From assembly GCA_963776505.1 (NCBI GenBank), contig CAVZNH010000084.1:77169-141168 (forward strand): 64,000 nt of DNA, read 5' to 3'. A model generated the notes under the pieces. That model was not told the DNA's origin and searched no databases. It worked only from the letters and a program-made list of their open reading frames with translations. Position numbers and translations under genes: made by a program. Numbering within the stretch: the first letter of the stretch is position 1; each line of letters opens with the position of its first letter. Positions 45,011 to 54,491 of this stretch are shown piece after piece. The stretch comes from JAMXLO01 sp963776505. GTDB taxonomy: Bacteria > Pseudomonadota > Alphaproteobacteria > Acetobacterales > Acetobacteraceae.

Positions 45011-45155
45011 CCCGCACCGCCGCACGCAGCGGTTCGGGGGGCGGATCCGGCGGTATCGGGATCGGCGGCGGCGGGTCCTCTATCGGCATCGGAGCATCGG
45101 GATCGGGTTGTCGCGGCGGGTCACCGGGCGGCTTCGGTGGATCGGACAGCCTCAT
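44997..45155 (-). CDS. Small proline-rich protein coupled to glgX
   Basis: 52 residues from ATG 45155, whose ATG overlaps the glgX stop TGA 45154-45152 as ATGA. The sequence is almost entirely Pro-rich: MRLSDPPKPPGDPPRQPDPD, then APMPIEDPPPPIPIPPDPPP and a short basic tail. It is likely disordered. The coupling overlap supports translation, but Pro-rich frames arise easily in GC-rich DNA, and the opposite strand reads as a Gly-rich shadow. No function assigned. Confidence 0.35.
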   Translation of the reverse strand: MRLSDPPKPPGDPPRQPDPDAPMPIEDPPPPIPIPPDPPPEPLRAAVRVTRA

Positions 45156-47380
45156 TCCGCAGGTTCTTCTGCAAGCGTCGCCTGGACGGGCGTCGCTGCC
45201 ACCTGCCGCAGCGCCTCGCGTGCACGCGTCAGCGCGATCGACTGGGCGCTGTCCGGCTGCAGAGCAAACACCAGCAGCGAGCGGCCGGTGACCTCGTATT
45301 CCGCACCGCTCATGAACCGCGGCGTCTCGGTGCGATCCGGCACATTGGTATCCAGCAGGCAGCGCCAGGTCTGACCACCGACCACTTCGGGCAGCTTGAA
45401 CTTCACCACGTCGTGGTAAGCGTTCAGCACCAGCAGCACCGTCGCGTCCATCGAGGGGCGCTTAATTCCCGTCGCCTGAGCGCGCCCATCCATCAGCATC
45501 CCGAAACAGCGCGCATTGCCGTCCTGCCACTGTTCCGCTTCGATATCGGTCGCCGCCGGCGTTAGCCAGCGCACATCCTTCACGTCGAGGTCGGCATTGT
45601 ACTCGCCGGTCAGGAAGCGCGACCGACGCAGAATGGGAAATGCCTGCCGCAGTGCGATCAGTCGGCGCACGAATTCAATCAGCGCGGCGCCGTCGTCGGA
45701 AATGTTCCAATCGACCCAACTGATCGCATTGTCCTGCGCATAGGCGTTGTTGTTACCTTGCTGGGTGCGGCCGAACTCATCGCCGGCAAGCAGCATTGGC
45801 GTGCCCTGCGCCAGCAGCAGCGTCGCCAGCAGGTTGCGCGTCTGCCTGGTGCGGAGTGCCGCGATGTTGGGATCATCGGTCGGTCCCTCGACGCCATGAT
45901 TCCACGAGAGATTGTCGGAGTGGCCGTCCTGGTTGTTCTCGCCATTCGCCTCATTGTGCTTGTCGTTGTACGAGACGAGGTCGTGCAGCGTGAAGCCGTC
46001 ATGCGCGGTGATGAAATTGACGCTGGACCACGGCTTGCGGCCACGGCGGGCAAATGCATCGGCAGAGGCGGCAAGGCGCGTGGCAAGTTCGGGCACCTTG
46101 CCGTCGTCGCCCTTCCAGTACGCGCGCACCGTGTCGCGGAACTTGTCGTTCCACTCTGCCCAGCCGGGCGGGAAACCGCCGACCTGATAACCGCCCGGAC
46201 CGATATCCCAGGGCTCGGCAATCATCTTCACCTGCGACAGCACCGGGTCCTGCAGGCAGCTCTGCAAAAAACCATGCGAAGCGTCGAAGCCGTCGTGCTG
46301 GCGCGCCAGGATGGTTCCCAGATCAAAGCGGAAGCCATCAACGTGCATCTCGTTCACCCAGTAGCGCAGCGAGTCGGTAACCATCTGCAGCACGCTGGGA
46401 TGATTGAGATTCAAGGTGTTCCCGGTGCCTGTGTCGTTGATATAGTAGCGCGGCTGGTCGGGAAGCAGTCGATAATACGACGCATTGTCGATGCCGCGGA
46501 ACGACAGGGTGGGACCGCGCTCGTTGCCTTCGGCCGTGTGATTGTAGACGACGTCGAGTATCACCTCGAGGCCGGCATCGTGCAGGCGCGCGACCATCTC
46601 CTTGAACTCAGAGAACACGAAGGCCGGGACGGCGGAATAGCGCGGATCTGGCGCGAAGAAGCCGATCGAGTTGTAGCCCCAGTAATTCGTCAGGCCCTTT
46701 TCCAGCAAATGCCGATCGTTGACGAATGCGTGGATCGGCAGCAGCTCAATCGAGGTGACGCCCAGTGAGCGGATATAATCGACCACCTCCTTACGGCCGA
46801 GACCAGAGAACGTGCCACGCATCTCCTCAGGCACCGCTGGGTGCAATTTCGTCAGGCCTCGCACATGCGCTTCGTACAGAATGGTGCGGGCCCAAGGCAC
46901 CTCAGGCCGACGGTCCCGACCCCAGGTGAACGCGGGATCGATCACACGGCATTTCGGCATGAAACGCGCATTGTCGCGGCGATCCAAGGTCAGATCAGCA
47001 TCCCGCGCACCAATCGTGTAGCCGAACAACGAATTGTCCCAGCGCAGTGCGCCGACATACGCCTTGGCATAGGGATCCAGCAGGAGCTTGTTCGGATTGA
47101 AGCGGTGGCCGTTGCGCGGATCGTACGGTCCGTGCACGCGGTAACCGTAGATGGTGCCGGGTCGCGTCTCGGGCAGATAGCCATGCCACACCTCATTGGT
47201 GTACTCGGGCAACTCGATGCGTTCGAGTTCAGTGCGGCCAGAATCGTCGAACAGACAAAGCTCGACCTTGGTGGCGTTCGCCGAGAACAGCGCGAAGTTG
47301 ACGCCCAAGCCATCCCAGGTCGCGCCGCGGGGGTTGGGCGAGCCCTCGCTGATACGCGACTTGCGGATAGCGGCTGGCAT
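45152..47380 (-). CDS. glgX: Glycogen debranching enzyme
   Basis: 742 residues from ATG 47380 (AAGGGGAACG upstream). A GH13 isoamylase-type enzyme with an N-terminal CBM48 (GSPNPRGATWDGLGVNFALF), then the barrel motifs DVVYNHTAEG, DGFRFDLG (nucleophile Asp), AEPWDIGPGGYQVG (acid Glu) and NFITAHDGFTLHDLVSYNDK (Asp). It removes alpha-1,6 branches during glycogen breakdown. A CsbD-like gene and an SMP-30 lactonase lie upstream on the same strand. Length and motifs are complete. Confidence 0.95.
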   Translation of the reverse strand: MPAAIRKSRISEGSPNPRGATWDGLGVNFALFSANATKVELCLFDDSGRTELERIELPEYTNEVWHGYLPETRPGTIYGYRVHGPYDPRNGHRFNPNKLLLDPYAKAYVGALRWDNSLFGYTIGARDADLTLDRRDNARFMPKCRVIDPAFTWGRDRRPEVPWARTILYEAHVRGLTKLHPAVPEEMRGTFSGLGRKEVVDYIRSLGVTSIELLPIHAFVNDRHLLEKGLTNYWGYNSIGFFAPDPRYSAVPAFVFSEFKEMVARLHDAGLEVILDVVYNHTAEGNERGPTLSFRGIDNASYYRLLPDQPRYYINDTGTGNTLNLNHPSVLQMVTDSLRYWVNEMHVDGFRFDLGTILARQHDGFDASHGFLQSCLQDPVLSQVKMIAEPWDIGPGGYQVGGFPPGWAEWNDKFRDTVRAYWKGDDGKVPELATRLAASADAFARRGRKPWSSVNFITAHDGFTLHDLVSYNDKHNEANGENNQDGHSDNLSWNHGVEGPTDDPNIAALRTRQTRNLLATLLLAQGTPMLLAGDEFGRTQQGNNNAYAQDNAISWVDWNISDDGAALIEFVRRLIALRQAFPILRRSRFLTGEYNADLDVKDVRWLTPAATDIEAEQWQDGNARCFGMLMDGRAQATGIKRPSMDATVLLVLNAYHDVVKFKLPEVVGGQTWRCLLDTNVPDRTETPRFMSGAEYEVTGRSLLVFALQPDSAQSIALTRAREALRQVAATPVQATLAEEPAE

Positions 47381-47444
47381 GATCGTTCCCCTTCGGCCAC
47401 GCATAGATGTGGCTGTTGGCCCTTTCATTCCAGACAACTCTTGG

Positions 47445-47675
47445 TCAGGTGGTGAATCGCCCCAGCAGATAGCCGATTCCGACCGCGACCAGGGCCGAGG
47501 CGATCGGCTGGTCCTTGATCACGTCGCTTAGCCGCGCGACCTGCTGCTGCGCCTGACCCGCCGCCTGATTGTACATGCCCTCCGCCTGCGTCTTGGCGTC
47601 GCCTGCGAAGTCACCCACCTTCTGCTGCACGCGGCCGCCCATTTCGCGGGCAGCGCCTTCGAACCTGTCGCTCAT
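47445..47675 (-). CDS. CsbD/YqjD-like stress protein with C-terminal membrane anchor
   Basis: 76 residues from ATG 47675, with AAGGAGA upstream. The N-terminal MSDRFEGAAREMGGRVQQKV and GDFAGDAKTQAEGMYNQAAG segments are CsbD-like. The C-terminal KDQPIASALVAVGIGYLLGR is the hydrophobic tail seen in ElaB/YqjD/DUF883 proteins. Such proteins are induced in stationary phase or osmotic stress; the tail suggests inner-membrane association. It precedes glgX by 64 bp on the same strand, which fits a shared stress/storage setting. Confidence 0.82.
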   Translation of the reverse strand: MSDRFEGAAREMGGRVQQKVGDFAGDAKTQAEGMYNQAAGQAQQQVARLSDVIKDQPIASALVAVGIGYLLGRFTT

Positions 47676-47737
47676 TCCGCATCTCCTTGGAAGTGGTGCC
47701 CTGAACGCGCGACCAAGCGTGCGGTTTCGCCCACGGT

Positions 47738-48646
47738 TCAAAAATTCAGGCGCAGTCCCGGCTCGTCCCAATCCAGCGCGCCGAGGCGGCCCGTCGCCGA
47801 AAGCGTCACGTAGGCGGTGCGCATGTCCGCGCCGCCGAAACAGATGTTGGTGGGGAATTCGTCCGGCATGGCAACCTGACGCACGACCCTGCCGTCGGGG
47901 GCGATCACAGTGATGCAGCCCGCATGCAGCGTGGCGACCGCGACATTTCCGCTGGCTTCGACCGCCAGACTATCGAAGCGCTGGAAACCGCCGAGACCGG
48001 CGATGAGCCGTCCGCCATGCGGTGACGGCCAGCCTTGCTTCTTCACCAGGCCCGGCGACGCGATGTCGAATGCCCACAGCCGCGCGGGCTCGGTGTCGGC
48101 AACGTACAGCACCTTGCCGTCGGGCGAGAGGCCGCAGCCATTAGGGCTGAGGATCGGATACGCCACCTCGACTATTTTGGAACCGTCCGGCAATGCATAG
48201 TAGAGGCCGCCATGATCGCGCGTGCGTGCATAGCGCTTGCCGAGATCGGTGAAATAGAAGCCACCGTGCGTGTCGAACACCAGATCGTTCGGCGCCGACA
48301 GCTTGTGTCCGTTGCAGTGCGCATAGAGTACGCGCGTGTCGCCGGTCTTCGTGTCGATGCGTTGGATGCATCCGCCGTCATAATCATCCGCGGGACCGAT
48401 CGCCATCCAGTGGCCCGGCGGATATTTGCCGCCACCATTGTTGCAGAGATAGAGCGCACCATCGGGGCCGATCGCGAGACCGTTGGGTCCGCCGCCGGCG
48501 CTGCCGACGGTCGACCGCGCACCGTCCGGGCCTATACGCGTGCAGCAACGTCCAGCGATTTCGGTGAGGATGACCGCACCGTCGGGCATGACCACTGGGC
48601 CTTCGGGGAAGCCAAAATTGCTCGCCACGATACGCACGTTGCTCAT
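47738..48646 (-). CDS. SMP-30/gluconolactonase-family protein
   Basis: 302 residues with the SMP-30 propeller pattern: NFGFPEGPVVMPDGAVILTE (metal-binding Glu), GGGPNGLAIGPDGALYLCNN, KLSAPNDLVFDTHGGFYFTD (Asn and Asp metal ligands), PNGCGLSPDGKVLYVADTEP and FDSLAVEASGNVAVATLHAG. These calcium/zinc enzymes hydrolyse sugar or organic lactones. No signal peptide is present. It is head of the minus-strand group with the CsbD-like gene and glgX. Confidence 0.88.
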   Translation of the reverse strand: MSNVRIVASNFGFPEGPVVMPDGAVILTEIAGRCCTRIGPDGARSTVGSAGGGPNGLAIGPDGALYLCNNGGGKYPPGHWMAIGPADDYDGGCIQRIDTKTGDTRVLYAHCNGHKLSAPNDLVFDTHGGFYFTDLGKRYARTRDHGGLYYALPDGSKIVEVAYPILSPNGCGLSPDGKVLYVADTEPARLWAFDIASPGLVKKQGWPSPHGGRLIAGLGGFQRFDSLAVEASGNVAVATLHAGCITVIAPDGRVVRQVAMPDEFPTNICFGGADMRTAYVTLSATGRLGALDWDEPGLRLNF

Positions 48647-48728
48647 GTCCGTTCCCCCGCCGGTTTGGTCAGGGTGGGAGTTCTGGCGCTGGTGCAGCCG
48701 GCGTCAAGCCGCCAATCGGCAGCGGTGG

Positions 48729-48887
48729 TCACACGTGGTGGGATAATGCCTGAACGAGGAAGCCGATGCTGTAGAACACGGTGGCAAGACCCCCGCAGGC
48801 TACGCCGAAGGTCGCAAACAGGAGGCCGACGCGATCCCAATCGAGCCGGAGATCCACCGTAACGAGACCGGTTCTGGGCGTTTCCAC
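48729..48887 (-). CDS. Small membrane protein
   Basis: 52 residues from GTG 48887, with AAAGGAG about 7 bases upstream. A short polar N-terminus (ETPRTGLVTVDLRLDWDR) is followed by one hydrophobic span (VGLLFATFGVACGGLATVFY) and the tail SIGFLVQALSHHV. The longer in-frame extension to 48989 lacks such a site. No known family. From here to the tRNA (48888-49026) I see nothing else. Confidence 0.5.
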   Translation of the reverse strand: METPRTGLVTVDLRLDWDRVGLLFATFGVACGGLATVFYSIGFLVQALSHHV

Positions 48888-49026
48888 AATCACTCCTTTG
48901 AAGCGCCGATAAGCCAGCGGCCCGAATTGCACGGGGCTGGCACGTTGTCGCCAGATTTCCGCCACAACGCAAGCACAATTTCGCCACATTTCAGCAGCCG
49001 CCCATCATTGCGGCAGTGAGCAAGCA

Positions 49027-49098
49027 TGCCGGGTGAGGGATTTGAACCCCCGACCTTCGGTTTACAAAACCGCTGCACTACCACTGTGCTAACCCGGC
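49027..49098 (-). tRNA. tRNA-Thr(UGU)
   Basis: Read on the minus strand it folds as a cloverleaf: acceptor GCCGGGT with ACCCGGC plus discriminator A; D stem GCAC/GTGC; anticodon loop TTTGTAA with anticodon TGT; T-loop GGGGGTTCAAATCCCTC. The 3' CCA is not encoded. Length 72. The first anticodon-stem pair is a G-A mismatch. The next ~229 bases (49099-49327) hold no gene I can support. Confidence 0.95.
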
Positions 49099-49327
49099 AA
49101 GAGCCTGATTTTACTGCTTATTGGTCCGGATTGGTTCGTAGCTGAATGTCCCGGGGAGCACGCACGCCCTCATCCGGCAAAACCGTCTTAGCCGTTTTCT
49201 GGCTCCGTTCGCAATTGTGGCGTCTCTGCCGCATCGAGCACTTTCGGGGAAACCCAACAGTGGCTAGCCTGCCCGTGGCACAAACAAAGGGCCCGATCGG
49301 CTCAAACACCAGCCGTTGGAGGACGAA

Positions 49328-50467
49328 ATGCCGGACGGACTGATCTCCTGCGACGATCACATGGATCTCGGCCAACTGCCGGCCGACCTCTGGGAAACCC
49401 GCCTGCCCGCCTCACTGCGCGACCGCGCCCCGCACGTCGAGGAACGCGACGGGCAGGCCGTGTGGATCTGCGACGGCAAAGTGTGGGGCCGCTGGGATGG
49501 CAAACCGCCAGCCACCGGCTCCGCACGGCCGATCAAGCCGATCTATACGGCGCTCGATCGCGCCGGCATCCACGACAACAGTGCGCGGCGGCCCGCCAAC
49601 GCCAAGTTGCGGCTCGCCGACATGGATCGCGACGGAGTTCAGACGCAACTGATCTTCGGTCCGATCTTTCAGATCTCCACCGACGATCCGGTGCTGCGCG
49701 CGGCCTGCTATCGGGTCTTCAACGACTGGCTGCTGGACTTTTGCGCGGCAGCACCGGATCGGCTGATCGGCGTGCCGATGCTGCCCGAGAACCCCGAGGG
49801 CGCAGTGCAGGAGTTGTCGCGGCTGACGGCGAGAGGCGGGGTCCGCCAGGTCAACCTGATGATCGCCAACATCAACCCGAAGCTCGACGATCCCGCATGG
49901 GAACCGCTATGGGCCGCGCTGGAGTCGAGCGGCATCATCCTGGCATGGCACATCACGGTGTTTGTCGGCCGTCCTGGTGACCGCGCCGCCGGCAAGGCGG
50001 CGAGCGTATTCGAGAATACCAAATTCTTCCTCGGCAACTTCCTGGAGCCCTTCGTCGACCTGTTCGCCTGGGGCATCCTCGAGCGGCATCCGAAGCTGCG
50101 CATCGTCATGGCGGAAGCCGGAACCGGCTGGCTCCCTTGGCTTGTGCAGGAACTGGACTACCGTCACTGGCGGCTGTGGGAGGCGAAGGAATTCTGGGCC
50201 GACAAGGGTGGCAGCGCGCTGGTCACCAAACCCAGCGAGCTGTTCCAGCGGCAGATCTACGCGACATTCCAGGAAGACTACGTCGCACTGTCGCTGCTGC
50301 CGTTCTTCGGCGAGGGGCATCTGCTGTGGGCGTCGGACTACCCGCATCCCGACAGCGTGTGGCCGCATTCGCGGGAGGCAATCGAGCGGCAGATGCGCAC
50401 GCTCACGCCGGAAATGCGCCGCGCACTGACCCATGACAATGCCGCGGCGCTCTACGGGCTGGCGTGA
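49328..50467 (+). CDS. Amidohydrolase-2 family metal-dependent hydrolase/decarboxylase
   Basis: 379 residues from ATG 49328, with GGAGG upstream (the in-frame TTG at 49316 overlaps that site). The fold is that of the ACMSD/gamma-resorcylate-decarboxylase-like amidohydrolases: RLADMDRDGVQTQLIFGPIF, DRLIGVPMLPENPEGAVQEL, ILERHPKLRIVMAEAGTGWL and the late LLWASDYPHPDSVWPHS. The first metal motif is DDHMDL, so the second His of the usual HxH is replaced by Asp. It lies beside class II aldolase and GST genes. The substrate is probably an aromatic acid or lactone; not determined. Confidence 0.85.
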   Translation: MPDGLISCDDHMDLGQLPADLWETRLPASLRDRAPHVEERDGQAVWICDGKVWGRWDGKPPATGSARPIKPIYTALDRAGIHDNSARRPANAKLRLADMDRDGVQTQLIFGPIFQISTDDPVLRAACYRVFNDWLLDFCAAAPDRLIGVPMLPENPEGAVQELSRLTARGGVRQVNLMIANINPKLDDPAWEPLWAALESSGIILAWHITVFVGRPGDRAAGKAASVFENTKFFLGNFLEPFVDLFAWGILERHPKLRIVMAEAGTGWLPWLVQELDYRHWRLWEAKEFWADKGGSALVTKPSELFQRQIYATFQEDYVALSLLPFFGEGHLLWASDYPHPDSVWPHSREAIERQMRTLTPEMRRALTHDNAAALYGLA

Positions 50468-50473
50468 CGGCAG

Positions 50474-51232
50474 CTACTGCTTGTAGGTTGGAGCGACGCG
50501 GTCGAGTTTGCGCAGCAGCGCAAGCCATTCGACCCTGTCGCCGCTCCGCCGGAGCTTCGCATTGTCATGGGCGGCGCTCACCACCTCGTCGCGGATCGGG
50601 TTGAATTCAGCCCCGGATTGCTGAAAGGCGAGCTGCATCGCGCACGCCCGCTCCATGCGATACGTCGCCACAAAAGCTTCGGCGATCGTCGTTCCGACCA
50701 CCAACAGGCCATGATTGCGCAGGACCATGATGTGGCGATCACCGAAATCGGCGAGCAAGCGCGCACGCTCCTCGGGGTTTCGCCCCGTGCCCTCATAGTC
50801 GTGATAGGCAACGTCGCCGATCACCTGCAAAGCATGCTGATTGAGCGGCAGCAGTCCATACTTTTGCATCGACACGGCGCAGCCGGCGACAGTATGCGTG
50901 TGGACCACACAACCTAGCTCCGGTCGCGCCATGTGGATCGCGCTTGGTATCGCGAAGCCCCCGCTGTTGACCTCGCTTTCCGTGGGCTCGACCTTGTCGC
51001 CCGCGGCGTCGATCTTCACCAACGACGACGCAGTGACCTCTTCGTACAGCAGCCCGTAGGGATTGATCAGGAAATGGTCATGCTCCCCCGGCACGCGCGC
51101 CGTGATGCGCGTGTTGATCAGGTCCGACCACCCGAACATATCGACAAGGCGATAGCAGGCCGCGAGGTCACAGCGGATCTGCCATTCGTCGGCCGAGATC
51201 CGCGCGGCCTCGACTGTTGACGTTGACGCCAT
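50474..51232 (-). CDS. Class II aldolase/adducin-family protein
   Basis: 252 residues: CDLAACYRLVDMFGWSDLIN, ARVPGEHDHFLINPYGLLYE, the zinc motif ELGCVVHTHTVAGCAVSMQK, and MVLRNHGLLVVGTTIAEAFV with the third His. The family includes fuculose-1-phosphate aldolase, ribulose-5-phosphate epimerase and many decarboxylase-like members. It converges on the amidohydrolase with a 6-bp gap and is 30 bp downstream of the GST gene on the same strand, so the two are likely one transcript. Confidence 0.88.
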   Translation of the reverse strand: MASTSTVEAARISADEWQIRCDLAACYRLVDMFGWSDLINTRITARVPGEHDHFLINPYGLLYEEVTASSLVKIDAAGDKVEPTESEVNSGGFAIPSAIHMARPELGCVVHTHTVAGCAVSMQKYGLLPLNQHALQVIGDVAYHDYEGTGRNPEERARLLADFGDRHIMVLRNHGLLVVGTTIAEAFVATYRMERACAMQLAFQQSGAEFNPIRDEVVSAAHDNAKLRRSGDRVEWLALLRKLDRVAPTYKQ

Positions 51233-51262
51233 GGCTTCCTCCGGTGCCAGGGTATCGAACGG

Positions 51263-52015
51263 CTACGCCGGCGCCGCGGCCATCCATTCCGCCGGTATCG
51301 CCTGTGCGCGTTGGTCCGCGACCAGGGCCCGTCGACGGGCCTGCTCATCAGCGCTGATCGAAGCCGGGTCCTCGCGGAACTCGGGTCCCAGCGCCATGGC
51401 TTTCTTGACGGCCGGCCGCTCGCCAATTTCTTCCAGCCAGCGCTTCACGTTCGGGAACTCGTCGATGTCGATCTTCCGTGTCGCCCAGCTCGACGCCCAG
51501 GGATAGCAGATCATGTCGGCGATCGTGTACTCGCCGGCCGCCAGATAACGCTTGTTGAACAGTCCGAGGTTCATCACCCCGAAGATGCGATGCGTCTCAT
51601 TGTCGAAGCGGCGAATGGCATACGAAAGATCGCCATTGCTGCCGGCGTCGAGCGCGCGCCGGAAATGCCCCTGCTCGCCCAGCTTTGGTCCCTGATTGGC
51701 CATTTGCCAGCTTACCCACTGCGCAACGTCGTATCTCCCGCGCGGGTCGGTGGGGCAGAACCGCCCGGTCTTTTCGGCGAGATACGTCATGATCGCGCCT
51801 GACTCGAAGATCGAAATTGGCTCGCCACCACCCATCGGCTCGTCGTCGACGATCGCCGGCATCCGGCCGTTGGGAGAAATCTTCAGAAACTCGGCAGTGA
51901 GCTGATCGCCACGGCCGATATTGATCGGCTTGAACGTGTAGGGCAGTCCGAGTTCCTCGAGCAGAATGACGACCTTCTTGCCGTTTCCGGTCGGCCAGAA
52001 ATACAGATCGATCAT
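51263..52015 (-). CDS. Glutathione S-transferase (Ure2p/YghU-like)
   Basis: 250 residues from ATG 52015 with GGAGGA upstream. N-terminal thioredoxin-like domain: IDLYFWPTGNGKKVVILLEE, KISPNGRMPAIVDDEP (cis-Pro), then GGGEPISIFESGAIMTYLAE with the ES pair binding glutathione. The helical C-terminal domain contains RYLAAGEYTIADMICYPWAS (N-capping TIAD motif). The TGNGKKV start is typical of the disulfide-bond reductase/YfcG type. It conjugates or reduces electrophiles with glutathione in the cytosol. Confidence 0.9.
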   Translation of the reverse strand: MIDLYFWPTGNGKKVVILLEELGLPYTFKPINIGRGDQLTAEFLKISPNGRMPAIVDDEPMGGGEPISIFESGAIMTYLAEKTGRFCPTDPRGRYDVAQWVSWQMANQGPKLGEQGHFRRALDAGSNGDLSYAIRRFDNETHRIFGVMNLGLFNKRYLAAGEYTIADMICYPWASSWATRKIDIDEFPNVKRWLEEIGERPAVKKAMALGPEFREDPASISADEQARRRALVADQRAQAIPAEWMAAAPA

Positions 52016-52129
52016 CGGTTCCTCCTGTTGACAGTCGCCGTCGGCGGCGGATGTGTTGCGCGTATACTGCCGCGCTGGTCCTCCGCCGGCAATTGCCGCA
52101 AACTCACGCATCACTGCGAGGTTGGAACA

Positions 52130-54488
52130 ATGGACGACATTGGAACTCCCTATGTCGGGCGCTCGCTGCTGAGACGCGAGGATCGCCGGCTGCTGACCGG
52201 CCAGGGGCAGTTCATTGCCGATCTCGTCCTGCCGCGCATGCTGCATGCGGTCCTCGTGCGGAGCCCTGTGGCGCACGCCCGCATCCGCTCGGTCGACCTG
52301 TCGCGCGCCGCTACAGCACCCGGTGTCGTGTTCGCGCTCGACGGCGCCGACCTGTTGCAGATGCTCCCGTCGGTGCCCGAGGGACAGATCTCGTTGCCGC
52401 GCAAATGGACATCGGTCATCCAGCACAAGTTCCTCAGTCCACGACAGCCACTTCTGGCGCATGACAAAGTGCGGCACGTGGGCGAGGCGATCGCGATCAT
52501 CGTCGCTGAAAGCCGCGACCAGGCAGAAGACGCGGCCGAACTGGTGCATGATGGATCTGGAGGAGCTGCCCGCGGTCGTTGACCCCGAGGCAGCGTTGCG
52601 TCCGGACAGTTGCATCGTGCACGATCAGTTCCAGACCAACCAGATCGGCAATTTTTCGGTTGGCCGTGGCAACGTCGACGCCGCACTGGCACGCGCGCCG
52701 CACAGGTTGACGCGACGCTTCTATCACCATCGCTACTCCGCCGTGCCGATGGAATGCCGCGGCGTCGTCAGCGCCTATGATCCTCGCAGCGACACGGCGA
52801 CGATCTGGTCCTCGACCCAGGTGGTTCACTGGGTTCGCCGTGAAGCGGCCGCGCTGCTCAGCCTGCCGGAAGCGCGCGTCCGCTGCGTCGCGCTGGATGT
52901 GGGCGGTGGTTTCGGCGGCAAAGGCCACGTCTATCCCGAGGATCTGCTGATCACGTTCCTCGCCCGCCGCCTCGGACGACCGGTACGCTGGATCGAAGAT
53001 CGCCGCGAGCACATGATGAGTGCAACGCATTCGCGCGATCAGTTGCATGACGTCGAGGTCGGCTTCGACGACGACGGCCGCATCCTCGCGTTGCGCGACG
53101 ATTACATTGTCGATTGCGGCGCCTGGAACCCGATCGGATCGGGTGTCGCCTACAACACGGCGGTCCACCTGACAGGGCCTTACAAGATCGAGAATCTCGC
53201 GGCGTCCGGCAGGATCGCCGTCACCAACAAGGTTCCGAATGCCCCTTACCGCGGTGCCGGCCGCCCTGAAGCCGCATTCGCGATGGAGCGCACCATCGAT
53301 CTCGTGGCGCGGACTCTGGGACTGGAGCCAGCGGAGGTGCGACGACGCAACATGATCCGCGCCGACGAAATGCCCTATCGCGTCGGCATTCCGTATCGCG
53401 ACGGAGAGCCGATCGTGTATGACAGCGGCGATTATCCTGCCGCCCTGGCGAAGGCGCTCGATGCAATCGGCGGCGTCGCGGCATTCCGACAGCGCCAGGA
53501 GCAGGCACGTCGTGACAACCGCTATCTCGGGCTCGGCATCGGCTGCTACATCGAAGGCACCGGTGTCGGGCCGTTCGAAAGCGCGTTTGTTCGTGTCGAT
53601 CCCACCGGCAAGATCTATGTTTCGTCCGGCGCATGCCCGCAGGGTCAGGGCATGGAGACCATCTTCTCCCAGGTCGCGGCGGATCTATGGAAGGTCGCGC
53701 CAGAAGACGTCGTGGTTGCGCTCGCCGACACGGCCGCGATCGCAATCGGGTTCGGCACCATGGCAAGCCGCAGCACCGTCACCCTGTCGGCCGCGATGCA
53801 TCACGCGAGCGAGCGGCTGCGGCACAAGGTGTTCGCCATCGCCGCCAATCTGTTGGAATGCGCCGAGGTCGACCTGGAATTGCGCGATGGCGGCGTCGGC
53901 GTGGTCGGCGCGCCAGGCGCCATGGTGAGCCTCGCCAGGATCGCGCAGGCAGCGCGTCCGGGATGGGAGAACGAACGCCCGCCAGGGATCGACGCCGGCC
54001 TCGAGGAAACCTTCTATTGGCAGCCGCCAACGGTCACCTGGAGCTATGCGGTCCATGCTGCCATCGTCGAGGTGGACCGCGATACCGGCCGCGTCGCGAT
54101 CGAGAGCTACGCCGTCGCCCACGATTGCGGCGTCGTCGTCAACCCGATGCTGGTCGAAGGTCAAATCATGGGTGGCGCGGTCCAAGGCCTCGGCGGCATC
54201 CTGTGCGAGGGCATCGCCTATGACGCGAACGGGCAACTACTCAGCGGCTCGTTGATGGACTACGCGCTGCCGATCGCGGGCGACATGCCGGCGTTCCAGA
54301 TCCTGCACCAGCATTCGCCGTCGCCGCTCAACCCTCTCGGCGTCAAGGGCGTGGGCGAAGGTGGCGCGGTTGCCCCGCCCGCGGCCATCGCCAACGCGGT
54401 CTGCGATGCCCTGGCTCCGTTCGGCGTGGAAGTGAACGCGACGCCGATCAACCCCGAACAGCTCGTGCGCGCGATGCGGGGGCGCTGA
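52130..54488 (+). CDS. Xanthine-dehydrogenase/CoxL-like molybdenum hydroxylase large subunit, frameshifted
   Basis: About 785 residues from ATG 52130: GTPYVGRSLLRREDRRLLTG, RHVGEAIAIIVAESRDQAED, then a break near 52545 before LEELPAVVDPEAAL. Molybdenum-cofactor motifs follow: DVGGGFGGKGHVYPEDLLIT, NAPYRGAGRPEAAFAMER (form II-like AYRGAGR motif, not the CO-dehydrogenase AYxCSFR) and VGEGG near the end (catalytic Glu). It would hydroxylate an aldehyde or heterocycle. The usual FAD (CoxM) and [2Fe-2S] (CoxS) partners are not next to it, so they must be encoded elsewhere. One indel is inferred. Confidence 0.87.
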
Positions 54489-54491
54489 GTC

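Noticed and set aside
45007..45291. Glycine-rich plus-strand open frame after the binding protein
   Set aside because: It is the complement of a Pro-rich frame and of the glgX end, and it lacks a ribosome-binding site.
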